Shown here one piece after another: positions 1 through 5,031 of a DNA stretch of 5,170 nt. Numbering within the stretch: position 1 is the first letter of the stretch; the number at the start of each line of letters is the position of its first letter. The notes below the pieces were generated by a model, which was given only the letters and a program-made list of their open reading frames with translations, had not been told where the DNA came from and did not search any database. This DNA is from CAZEBW01 sp964510205 (GTDB lineage: Bacteria; Chloroflexota; Anaerolineae; VGOG01), in contig CAZEBW010000140.1 in NCBI GenBank assembly GCA_964510205.1, forward strand, positions 1-5,170, given 5' to 3'. A program made the position numbers and the translations under genes.

Positions 1-590
1 TCGGGTTCAGTTTTTTTCGCTGGCCGCGCTGCAGCATTAGTAGTCTTTGTAGTAACCTTTGTAGTAGTCTTTGGTAACGCTTGGTCAGATTGTCCGTTTG
101 ATTGGTCAGATTGTCCGTTTGATTGGTCAATTTGTCCGATGCATTGGTCACCGTGTCCATTGGGTTCCTCGACCGGCAAGAGGCTATATCCCTCCAGTGC
201 ATATCCTAGCTTCTGCAACTCTTGTTGGATGAGGCGTAGGTTTGGGCGGTATTGCCAGCATCTATCCCATTTATGCTTGGGATTGTGCCTACGATCCAAC
301 AGACCACTTTCTACCAGCTCCTCGAGACGTCTTCGAAGAGTTCTCGCTGACACGTCAACCATGAGCTCCTCGGCCAGTTCTTCCGATGATTTGTATATCC
401 AGCCGTGCGTCAATTCCATGTTGATGGTCGGATCACGTTTTTTCTCTTCTTGGATGAACAGGTCGAAATCTCGCACTCGCTGACCCCAATACAAGAACTG
501 ATTGAGGATAAGCGCCTTTAGCAACTCTCCGGTCAATGCTACTAACTCTTCCTTGATTACGGCTCGCCTTAACTTTCGTTCCTCTGCCAT
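1..590 (-). CDS. Winged-helix replication-initiator-like protein, C-terminus cut by window edge
   Basis: An open frame starts at ATG 590-588 and stays open for 196 codons to the window edge, so the C-terminus is missing. The start has a strong Shine-Dalgarno (AAAGGGGGG, 5 nt spacing). Residues about 10-55 (LLKALILNQFLYWGQRV, then DFDLFIQEEKKRDP) and about 60-115 (THGWIYKSSEELAEEL, then SARTLRRRLEELVESGLLDR) match the pattern of winged-helix domains in phage and plasmid replisome-organiser or initiator proteins: an alpha-helical start, a GWIYKS-type segment, then an HTH plus wing. A linker follows with heptad repeats of the form SDQSNGQ and a threonine/lysine-rich stretch (PKTTTKVTTKTT). Such linkers are familiar in these proteins between the DNA-binding half and a C-terminal partner-binding half. 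The role is inferred: recognition of the element's origin and recruitment of helicase. It is the last visible gene of the leftward unit and overlaps the 43-residue ORF upstream by 22 nt, which suggests translational coupling. A transcriptional regulator with the same fold is possible. Confidence 0.75.
   Translation of the reverse strand, partial: MAEERKLRRAVIKEELVALTGELLKALILNQFLYWGQRVRDFDLFIQEEKKRDPTINMELTHGWIYKSSEELAEELMVDVSARTLRRRLEELVESGLLDRRHNPKHKWDRCWQYRPNLRLIQQELQKLGYALEGYSLLPVEEPNGHGDQCIGQIDQSNGQSDQSNGQSDQALPKTTTKVTTKTTNAAARPAKKTEP
81..164. repeat. Four 21-bp direct repeats inside the replication-like gene (possible iterons)
   Basis: Four head-to-tail 21-bp units lie at 81-101, 102-122, 123-143 and 144-164. 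The first two are identical and the others diverge, but all four keep the core TTGGTCA-N3-TGTCC. Because 21 is a multiple of three, the units encode heptapeptide repeats (SDQSNGQ-like) in the leftward gene. Each core is an imperfect dyad (GGTCA/TGTCC), as expected for a protein-binding iteron. The alternative is simple expansion of a low-complexity protein linker. Confidence 0.85.
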
Positions 591-700
591 GCTTTCCCCC
601 CTTTCTGTTTCTTGTATTGCTTGAGCTTGCCGTATTCCCGATCAGCTATTTGCCTGAGCTTTATCAGCCCTCGCTTCTGTGCTTTTGTTGGCTTCTTCAT
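569..700 (-). CDS. Small basic protein of unknown function (43 aa)
   Basis: The frame runs from ATG 700-698 to TAA at 571-569. A longer reading of the frame exists, but this ATG has an ideal Shine-Dalgarno (AAGGGGGTG) that overlaps the stop codon of the preceding HTH gene, and the upstream part merely shadows that gene. The product is lysine/arginine-rich (MKKPTKAQKRGLIKLRQIAD..., ending KAWQRNES) with a predicted amphipathic helical middle, no cysteines and no membrane segment. It starts 5 nt after the 160-residue ORF and its end overlaps the start of the winged-helix gene by 22 nt, so three leftward genes are tightly coupled. I do not recognise the family. A small nucleic-acid-binding or accessory replication protein would fit the charge, but that is inference. 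Confidence 0.6.
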   Translation of the reverse strand: MKKPTKAQKRGLIKLRQIADREYGKLKQYKKQKGGKAWQRNES

Positions 701-705
701 GGTGC

Positions 706-1188
706 TCACCCCCTTATCATCATATCTACTAGCGTGTCCACGAACCTCCGCACGTCCGCATCTCGCGCATACAACTCTTGCCATTCGATGTTCGCTGTCT
801 GTGCCGCCTTCATCTTCTCGATTGGCCCGCCGTAGAAAGCCGGCATGGGGTTTGTCACTCTTTCTTCGCCTAGAGCTGCTGCGCCCAACATCAAGATGCG
901 GGCTGCCCGATCTATGCGAGGCGTGATGGGCTTTTCTCCTCTGAGCAAGCGATACACGTAAGACCTGCTGTATGGCTTCCGTCCGATGGCTCTCCCCAAC
1001 ATACGACCGAACTCACGCAGGGTCATGGAATCATCGGCGCACTTCTCAGAGAGGCTATCCTTCAAGGCTTGTAGTGTCTGAGGGTCAATCAATTGAGAGC
1101 CTTTCTGCGTGACGAAAAGCGCCTTTGTGGGTGAATATACCTGAACCGCACTCGCGTTCGTTAGAGACAAAAGGCAACGCAAAGGCAA
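706..1188 (-). CDS. HTH (XRE-like) DNA-binding protein, start uncertain
   Basis: The convincing part of this frame is residues about 40-125: QTLQALKDSLSEK, then MTLREFGRMLGRAIGR, then YSRSYVYRLLRGEKPITP, then RIDRAARILMLGAAALG. This has the helix pattern of an XRE/lambda-repressor-like HTH, with SYVYRLLRGE as the likely recognition helix and turn. The C-terminal part (GPIEKMKAAQTANIEWQELYARDADVRRFVDTLVDMMIRG) looks helical and has no obvious catalytic motif. The longest frame with a standard start begins at TTG 1188 but has no Shine-Dalgarno at the right distance. TTG 1092-1090 has AAAGG 7 nt upstream and would give 128 residues, which I prefer. An ATT at 1206 next to a G-run is a less likely option. 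It lies between a Cro-like gene and replication-type genes, so a regulator of element functions is plausible. Confidence 0.65.
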   Translation of the reverse strand: MPLRCLLSLTNASAVQVYSPTKALFVTQKGSQLIDPQTLQALKDSLSEKCADDSMTLREFGRMLGRAIGRKPYSRSYVYRLLRGEKPITPRIDRAARILMLGAAALGEERVTNPMPAFYGGPIEKMKAAQTANIEWQELYARDADVRRFVDTLVDMMIRG

Positions 1189-1190
1189 CG
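1170..1190. repeat. Short tandem direct repeat AAAGGCAACG x2
   Basis: AAAGGCAACG occurs twice with an 11-bp period (1170-1179 and 1181-1190). It lies in the poorly explained stretch between the 97-residue HTH gene and the reliable part of the next leftward gene. It could be a small duplication or a binding site; no function can be read from it. Confidence 0.5.
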
Positions 1191-1280
1191 AAGTCAGGGA
1201 AGCAATCTAACCCCCCAAACGGACTGGCCTTTTCGCACGCTGTCATTTTGGGGAAGTTGGCTGTAAAGACGTCTGCGGGA

Positions 1281-1574
1281 TTAGGCCAAGATGGCCTTCT
1301 CTTCTGTCTCTGGTGGTGCCGTTGGCAGCGGGATGACCTTGATGATCTGATCCCCGTCCTTGCGGTATCCATGCTCCTGCAAGATGTCACCCGGCAACGC
1401 TGGCACGTTGGCGAAGCAACGCACCACGAACCGATCGTTGAGCGGCGAGGTTCCTTCTAGCTTGTCCCAAGTGGTTTGGTATGAATACCCGACCCTGCGG
1501 GCAAACCAAGCCTTCGTACGTCCTGTTGACTCCAGCCACTCTAGCAGCTCGGTCAACTTCGAGTTGTCGCTCAT
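1281..1574 (-). CDS. Small HTH regulator, Cro-like by position (97 aa)
   Basis: ATG 1574-1572 is preceded by a near-perfect Shine-Dalgarno (AAAGGAGG, 5 nt spacing), so the start is secure; it ends at TAA 1283-1281. Residues about 5-65 form a compact HTH-like domain: KLTELLEWLESTGRTKAWFARRVGYSYQTTWDKLEG, with WFARRVG as helix 2 and SYQTTWDKLEG as helix 3. LPGDILQEHGYR then closes the fold. The C-terminal 25 residues (ending PPETEEKAILA) are proline- and acid-rich and probably flexible. It is the first gene of the leftward unit, divergent from a second HTH gene across a 163-bp control region, which is the arrangement of a Cro/CI pair. It probably binds one of the palindromes there. Which palindrome, and whether it represses or activates, is not visible. 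Confidence 0.8.
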   Translation of the reverse strand: MSDNSKLTELLEWLESTGRTKAWFARRVGYSYQTTWDKLEGTSPLNDRFVVRCFANVPALPGDILQEHGYRKDGDQIIKVIPLPTAPPETEEKAILA

Positions 1575-1621
1575 GACTGCCTCCTTTGGTTAGATAGTTG
1601 TTTGCTGCGAACCCAAGTGTC

Positions 1622-1635
1622 GCAGTAGATACTGC
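1622..1635. promoter_or_regulatory. Perfect 14-bp palindrome, likely operator for the leftward promoter
   Basis: GCAGTAGATACTGC is a perfect inverted repeat with 6-bp arms (GCAGTA/TACTGC). It lies directly downstream of the leftward -10 element, over the expected transcription start near 1629. A protein bound here would block the leftward operon. Its sequence differs from the palindromes on the rightward side, suggesting a different regulator. Confidence 0.6.
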
Positions 1636-1644
1636 ATTTTACCA
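1636..1644 (-). promoter_or_regulatory. Leftward extended -10 promoter
   Basis: On the minus strand TGGTAAAAT reads as an extended -10 element (TGn plus TAAAAT at 1641-1636), 62 bp upstream of the ATG of the 97-residue HTH gene. The -35 position (about 1664-1659) reads AAACAG and is poor, which an extended -10 can compensate for. The same TGGTA(T/A)AAT form is seen in the rightward promoter. Confidence 0.5.
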
Positions 1645-1662
1645 CGAAACCCAAGTTACTGT

Positions 1663-1691
1663 TTGACATCTATCACTATCAGTGGTATAAT
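1663..1691 (+). promoter_or_regulatory. Rightward consensus sigma-70 promoter
   Basis: TTGACA (1663-1668) and TATAAT (1686-1691) are separated by exactly 17 bp, with an additional TG one base before the -10. This is a full consensus housekeeping promoter. The expected start is near 1698, giving a 40-nt leader before the repressor-like gene. So strong a promoter ahead of a repressor and an integrase implies tight control by the overlapping operators. Confidence 0.9.
1671..1687. promoter_or_regulatory. Operator-like dyad in the rightward promoter spacer
   Basis: TATCACTATCAGTGGTA is a 17-bp imperfect palindrome (TATCAC/GTGGTA arms) filling the spacer between -35 and -10. Its length, odd centre and arms closely resemble the lambda-type operator as I recall it (TATCACCGCCAGTGGTA); only the three central bases differ. 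A bound repressor would directly exclude RNA polymerase. The resemblance may be convergence, since half-site GTGGTA also forms the extended -10. Confidence 0.6.
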
Positions 1692-1699
1692 ATAAATAG

Positions 1700-1718
1700 T
1701 ATCATGCGCCGCGTGATA
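1700..1718. promoter_or_regulatory. 19-bp palindrome over the rightward transcription start
   Basis: TATCATGCGCCGCGTGATA is a 19-bp dyad around a single central C (1709), with one mismatch between arms (TATCATGCG/CGCGTGATA). It starts about 2 bp after the predicted +1. The outer TATCA-type half-sites match those of the spacer dyad 29 bp upstream, suggesting a second site for the same repressor. Confidence 0.6.
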
Positions 1719-1737
1719 TTTCAAGGAGGAAGCCCAG

Positions 1738-2142
1738 ATGGATAAAGCGCAATCTGAAATCTTCCGTCTCTCTGAGGAAGCGGAGAGCTTAGCCGAGTTT
1801 CTGGAGCGGGCTTGCGAGATCCGAGGTATCAGCTATCGCAAAGCCTCACTTGAGGCAGGTACCTACCACGGTGCCATTTGGGCCCTTGCCTCTGGTACCC
1901 ACAAGCGAGCTTCTGAAGATACCATTGCTAATCTGGCTCTGTATTTCAAGGTTCCTGAGGTCAATTTGATTCGCCTGGCTGGATACACACCTAAGCACAC
2001 TACTCCTACTTACCTCCTCAAGGAAGCGAGTGCTATCTACCAGGTTCTGACCGACGAGGAGAAAAAGGAGTGGATCAAGCTTGGCGAGCTTCTGGTCCGG
2101 GCTCGCCGGCCTGGGTTCTCCGCTAGTCAACAAGAGGAGTAG
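1738..2142 (+). CDS. XRE-family repressor-like protein (134 aa)
   Basis: ATG 1738 follows AAGGAGG with 8 nt spacing from GGAGG, and a consensus promoter lies directly upstream. A clear XRE/HTH_3 domain covers residues about 17-83: LAEFLERACEIRGISYRKASLEAGTYHGAIWALASG... (helix 2 near 32-40, recognition helix near 42-52), then EDTIANLALYFKVPEVNLIRLAGY, the usual end of this fold. The C-terminal 50 residues (KEASAIYQVLTDEEKKEWIKLGELLV) are helical and probably mediate dimerisation. There is no LexA/CI-type serine protease domain, so release of repression would need another route. It is the first gene of the rightward unit, with the integrase downstream, and probably regulates its own promoter through the palindromes at 1671-1718. 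An activator role cannot be excluded. Confidence 0.85.
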   Translation: MDKAQSEIFRLSEEAESLAEFLERACEIRGISYRKASLEAGTYHGAIWALASGTHKRASEDTIANLALYFKVPEVNLIRLAGYTPKHTTPTYLLKEASAIYQVLTDEEKKEWIKLGELLVRARRPGFSASQQEE

Positions 2143-2146
2143 CGCC

Positions 2147-2302
2147 GTGCCCCTGCATGATCTTCTATTGGCAGATGTCTTCTTCGCTATTCTCCACATC
2201 CTCGCCTCGATGCGCGGCTGGCGTTTCTTTCTCGAGATCTTCCTTGTCGTCACCTTTGCCAATGTATGCTGGGGGTGGTACGTTCCGCAATGCAGAAAGT
2301 AG
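2147..2302 (+). CDS. Small hydrophobic, probably membrane protein (51 aa)
   Basis: GTG 2147 lies 4 nt after the repressor stop and has a good Shine-Dalgarno (GAGGAG 2134-2139, 7 nt spacing) inside the end of that gene. The frame runs 51 codons to TAG 2302 and overlaps the integrase start by 13 nt. The product begins MPLHDLLLADVFFAILHILA, has a short basic/aromatic turn (SMRGWRFF), then LEIFLVVTFANVCWGWYVPQ, and so could form one or two membrane-associated helices. The ribosome site, exact fit between two genes and overlap argue for a real gene. I recognise no family. Its role is unknown; holin-like, toxin-like or signalling functions are all guesses. The ORF could also serve only to couple translation into the recombinase. 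Confidence 0.5.
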   Translation: MPLHDLLLADVFFAILHILASMRGWRFFLEIFLVVTFANVCWGWYVPQCRK

Positions 2303-3849
2303 CTCTCGTTTACGTCCGAAAGTCGGTGGTGAGGTCTAAGATGGATGAGCGCTCCCCCGAGCGCCAACGTGCCCGCTGCCTCCAAGAGTGCGAACGCCGT
2401 GGCTGGAAACCTGAGATTTTTGCAGATGCTGAGGGCCACCGCTCTGGACGATCCGAAAAGCATCGCCCTGCTTTTCGGCGTCTCAAAGCCCAACTGAGAC
2501 GACCGGGGGTGGTAGCAGTCGTGGTCTCTGCCCTCGATCGCCTTTCTCGAAGCCCCAAGGACTTTTTCAACCTCCTCTCTCTCCTCCAGAAGCACGGGGT
2601 GGAACTGGTGAGCCTGAGGGAGAAATTCGATACTAGCACGGCCATTGGCAAGGCATTCGTCTCTATCATCATGGTCATCGCTGCCCTGGAAGCGGACCTG
2701 GCCAGCGAACGTACTTCTGCTTCGATCGAGTTTCGCCAGTCTCAAGGCATCCACGTGGGCCCCTTTCCCTTCGGCATGACTCGCGAAGATGGCGTTCTCC
2801 GGGGCAATCAGGATGCCGACACAGCAGTTCGAATTCTCGAAATCTATGTTGAGCGGGCCCGTGGTTTCAAAGACACGGCGGATTACGCCAATTCCATCCC
2901 ACTCCGCTTTCGGGATCACAGTGGTGATCCCGTCCCCTTCACTTTCTCAGGTGTTCGATCTGTCCTCTCTAACGCTCTCGTGTATTTGGGTTTGATCCCA
3001 TCTGTACCGAGTAGAAAGATGACAGTGCCAAAGAATGTAGACACGTCGCGCTCGTTGGTAGATCAAATGGCAGAAGCTTACGATGCCAAAGAGGGTGAAA
3101 TTGAACCTATCATCACTCGGGAGCTTGCAGAGCGTGTCATAGCCATGCGCCTGGAGCGTCAGAATCTCCACATAACGAAAGGGCGCCGCCCCTACGTCTT
3201 AACTCCAGCCCTATATTGTGCTGCTTGTGGCGGCCCATTGCGTGGCCACACCCGCCGCGGGCGCTCCTTCTACGTCCACCACCGTCGAACCTGTAACCCC
3301 GGTCATGGCTCACATGATGCCGAAGAGCTTGAACTTCGGGTGCGGGCTCTTTTTCAGGACGTGCAACTACCGCCAGGACTGGTCAGTTTCCTCCAAGAGA
3401 AGGTCAACGAGCGATTGGCTAACAAGCCAGGAAACGAAGAGGCGAGTAGAGCTATTCAGCACTTACAGGCCAAAATGGACCGCTTGAAGGAACTCTACGT
3501 CGAGGGGGACATATGCCGGGATCAGTACGATGAATGCAAGGATGCCCTCCAGTCATCCATTGCAGAGTGGAATATGGAATTGGGCTCTACAGACTACGAT
3601 GTTCCAGATGTCCTCGATAAACTCGGTGACTTGACTAAATTGATCTCCTGTGGTACTCTTTCGCAGCAGAAGCGCGCCGTTAACGCTGCCTTTAAACGCA
3701 TCGAAGTAGGACTCGATGGAGTAGTAAAGAGGATCGAGCCTCATTCTTGGTCTGTGCCTTTGTTTGCAGATTTGGCTGATTCCTTGGAGAGTACCCTGGA
3801 TTGCCTTAGAGGGAGCTCAAGGGCATGGTCCGCCAGGTTGGGGGCATGA
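2290..3849 (+). CDS. Large serine recombinase (element integrase/excisionase catalyst, 519 aa)
   Basis: Catalyses integration and excision by site-specific recombination through a 5'-phosphoserine intermediate. The resolvase-type catalytic domain (residues about 1-150) has YVRKS with the nucleophile Ser12, SPERQ near 24-28, and ALDRLSRS with the catalytic Arg84/Arg87 pair. The 'Recombinase' DNA-binding domain (about 155-245) shows PFPFGM and the closing VRSVLSNALVYLGLI. A zinc ribbon follows: C310, C313, then H330 and C335, where most relatives have four cysteines. A coiled coil (about 380-430) precedes the C-terminal tail. I chose ATG 2290 over the in-frame ATG 2266 because GGGGGTGG lies 11 nt upstream and YxRxS then sits at the usual distance from the N-terminus. 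It overlaps the small hydrophobic ORF by 13 nt. The last 10-13 codons appear to be read from the target gene next to the element. Confidence 0.93.
   Translation: MQKVALVYVRKSVVRSKMDERSPERQRARCLQECERRGWKPEIFADAEGHRSGRSEKHRPAFRRLKAQLRRPGVVAVVVSALDRLSRSPKDFFNLLSLLQKHGVELVSLREKFDTSTAIGKAFVSIIMVIAALEADLASERTSASIEFRQSQGIHVGPFPFGMTREDGVLRGNQDADTAVRILEIYVERARGFKDTADYANSIPLRFRDHSGDPVPFTFSGVRSVLSNALVYLGLIPSVPSRKMTVPKNVDTSRSLVDQMAEAYDAKEGEIEPIITRELAERVIAMRLERQNLHITKGRRPYVLTPALYCAACGGPLRGHTRRGRSFYVHHRRTCNPGHGSHDAEELELRVRALFQDVQLPPGLVSFLQEKVNERLANKPGNEEASRAIQHLQAKMDRLKELYVEGDICRDQYDECKDALQSSIAEWNMELGSTDYDVPDVLDKLGDLTKLISCGTLSQQKRAVNAAFKRIEVGLDGVVKRIEPHSWSVPLFADLADSLESTLDCLRGSSRAWSARLGA
3780..3825. other. 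Candidate attachment-site junction (attR-like)
   Basis: This is where recombinase-like coding ends and a different, chromosome-like frame begins. An imperfect dyad is centred near 3802-3804: CCTTG (3782-3786) against CAAGG (3818-3822), and CCCT (3794-3797) against AGGG (3810-3813). Large serine recombinases use 40-50 bp sites of this kind with a 2-bp crossover at the centre, commonly next to their own gene. The crossover cannot be fixed without the other junction. Confidence 0.45.
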
Positions 3850-3896
3850 ACTACGTGCTGGCCAGAGAGGGCCGAGTGGAGTACGTGGTGGATTGA
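3810..3896 (+). pseudogene. 3' remnant of the gene interrupted by the element
   Basis: From 3810 a frame shifted relative to the recombinase reads REL-KGMVRQVGGM-NYVLAREGRVEYVVD and ends at TGA 3896. An in-frame TAG sits just before it (3807-3809), and there is no start signal of its own. Its codons end almost always in G or C, as in the downstream manC gene, and the composition is protein-like rather than random. It ends 34 bp before manC in the same orientation. I read it as the C-terminal 28-29 codons of the chromosomal target gene, whose 5' part should lie beyond the other end of the element. I cannot name the protein; position suggests nucleotide-sugar or polysaccharide metabolism. Confidence 0.6.
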
Positions 3897-3930
3897 GGGA
3901 ACTGTACGAATCTACGAATTGAGGTAGAAA

Positions 3931-5031
3931 TTGTATGCTTTGATCATGGCCGGGGGGATCGGCACTCGCCTCTGGCCTCGCAGCCGCAGAACTAACCCGA
4001 AGCAGTTGCAGAATCTCTTGTTCGACTTGGGAGAGGGAGTGGCGAGGACAATGCTGCAGGAAGCCTGTCATCGCATCGCGCCGCTCATCCCTAACGACAG
4101 AATCCTTGTGATCGCCAACGAGGCCTACACGGACGTGGTCCGTCAGCAGATCCCGCAGGTGCCGGCGGCCAACGTCGTCGGCGAGCTGGAGGGACACGGC
4201 ACTGCGCCCGCCATCGGCCTATCCGCTTTGTATCTCAGGCGGCTGGACCCCGAGGCGGTGATGGCCGTGCTCACCGCCGATCACTACATCGAAAAGGCGG
4301 ATGAGCTGCGGCGCGCGCTGGGGGCGGCGGCTCAGGTGGCGGAGGCGGGGCGCTTAGTCACTCTGGGCATCCAGCCCGATCGTCCGGCGACAGGCTACGG
4401 CTATATTCATCGAAGTGAGAAATTGGCTGAGATCAGCGGCTTCGACGTGTATCGGGTCGAAGAGTTCACCGAGAAGCCTGACCTGGCTACAGCTCAAGCC
4501 TTCTTGGAGAGCGGGCGGTATTATTGGAACAGCGGCATGTTCATCTGGAAAGTCTCGACCATCATGCGGGAGTTCGAGAGGCTCATGCCCCAACTCTATG
4601 CTCAGTTGATGGAAATTGACGCCGCCCTGGGCACAGCGGAGGAGCGAGCCGTGCTGGAGCGGGTTTGGCCCCAGGTGGAAAATGAGACCATTGACTACGG
4701 CGTCATGGAGCGGGCGGAGGACGTGGCCGTCATCCCGGTGGACATCGGTTGGAGCGACGTGGGCGATTGGACAGCGCTGTCCGAGATTCTCCCCGCCGAT
4801 AGCGAGGGGAATGTGATAGCGAGGTCTTCCGCCGTTGGCCAACACGTCGGGCTGGACACCAAAGGCTGCTTGATTCACGCCTCCCGCCGTTTAGTGGCCA
4901 CCATAGGCTTGGAGGACATGATCGTGGTGGATACCGACGACGCTCTGCTCGTGTGTCCCAAGGAGCGGGCTCAAGAAGTGAGGGATTTGGTGCGGAAGCT
5001 CAAGGAGAGCGGTAGGGAAGAGTACCTGTGA
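3931..5031 (+). CDS. manC: Mannose-1-phosphate guanylyltransferase (GDP-mannose pyrophosphorylase)
   Basis: Makes GDP-mannose from mannose-1-phosphate and GTP, releasing pyrophosphate, in the cytoplasm; the product feeds polysaccharide and glycan synthesis. The nucleotidyltransferase signature is at the N-terminus: MAGGIGTRLWPRSRRTNPKQ (residues 6-25), with Lys24 in the PKQ motif. TADHYI (115-120, metal-binding Asp117), FTEKPD (179-184), YYWNSGMF (197-204) and DIGWSDVGDW (271-280) are all in the expected order. The C-terminus is the short beta-helix region of the family. At 366 residues it is the monofunctional form without a phosphomannose isomerase domain. The start is TTG 3931, preceded by GAGGT with about 5 nt spacing; family members begin MYAxIMAGG, which fits this codon. 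No promoter is evident in the 34 bp upstream, so it was probably co-transcribed with the interrupted gene. It is more GC-rich than the element genes. Confidence 0.96.
   Translation: MYALIMAGGIGTRLWPRSRRTNPKQLQNLLFDLGEGVARTMLQEACHRIAPLIPNDRILVIANEAYTDVVRQQIPQVPAANVVGELEGHGTAPAIGLSALYLRRLDPEAVMAVLTADHYIEKADELRRALGAAAQVAEAGRLVTLGIQPDRPATGYGYIHRSEKLAEISGFDVYRVEEFTEKPDLATAQAFLESGRYYWNSGMFIWKVSTIMREFERLMPQLYAQLMEIDAALGTAEERAVLERVWPQVENETIDYGVMERAEDVAVIPVDIGWSDVGDWTALSEILPADSEGNVIARSSAVGQHVGLDTKGCLIHASRRLVATIGLEDMIVVDTDDALLVCPKERAQEVRDLVRKLKESGREEYL

Larger units (their letters stand above)
1608..1656. repeat. Direct repeat CGAA(A)CCCAAGT flanking the leftward start site
   Basis: CGAACCCAAGT (1608-1618) and CGAAACCCAAGT (1645-1656) are copies about 38 bp apart, one on each side of the leftward -10 element and the 14-bp palindrome. 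The spacing is close to four helical turns, so both would lie on roughly the same DNA face. They could be sites for a regulator that loops or bridges; this is inference from position. Confidence 0.5.

Noticed and set aside
39..164. CRISPR-like array at the left edge
   Set aside because: Repeats are contiguous with no unique spacers and keep a coding frame, so they are tandem repeats and not CRISPR.
139..483. Plus-strand ORF of 114 codons
   Set aside because: Lies opposite the partial winged-helix gene. Its serine/arginine-rich, low-complexity translation is typical of an antisense shadow, and no ribosome site is present.
1085..1390. Minus-strand ORF of 101 codons across the gap between the two leftward HTH genes
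   Set aside because: Its first half is out of frame with the secure 97-residue HTH gene, no Shine-Dalgarno precedes any start, and the residue pattern is not protein-like. A decayed gene cannot be fully excluded.
1704..1745. Possible 13-codon upstream ORF (MRRVIFQGGSPDG) overlapping the XRE start
   Set aside because: The ATG falls inside the 19-bp palindrome and has no ribosome site. It would matter only if the transcript were leaderless from about 1704.
1846..2919. Minus-strand ORF of 357 codons
   Set aside because: Long, but antisense to both the XRE gene and the recombinase, each of which has clear domains, ribosome sites and a promoter. The translation shows no recognisable motif.
4354..4878. 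Minus-strand ORF of 174 codons
   Set aside because: Antisense of manC. Long reverse frames are common opposite GC-rich genes, and the manC motifs fix the true frame.
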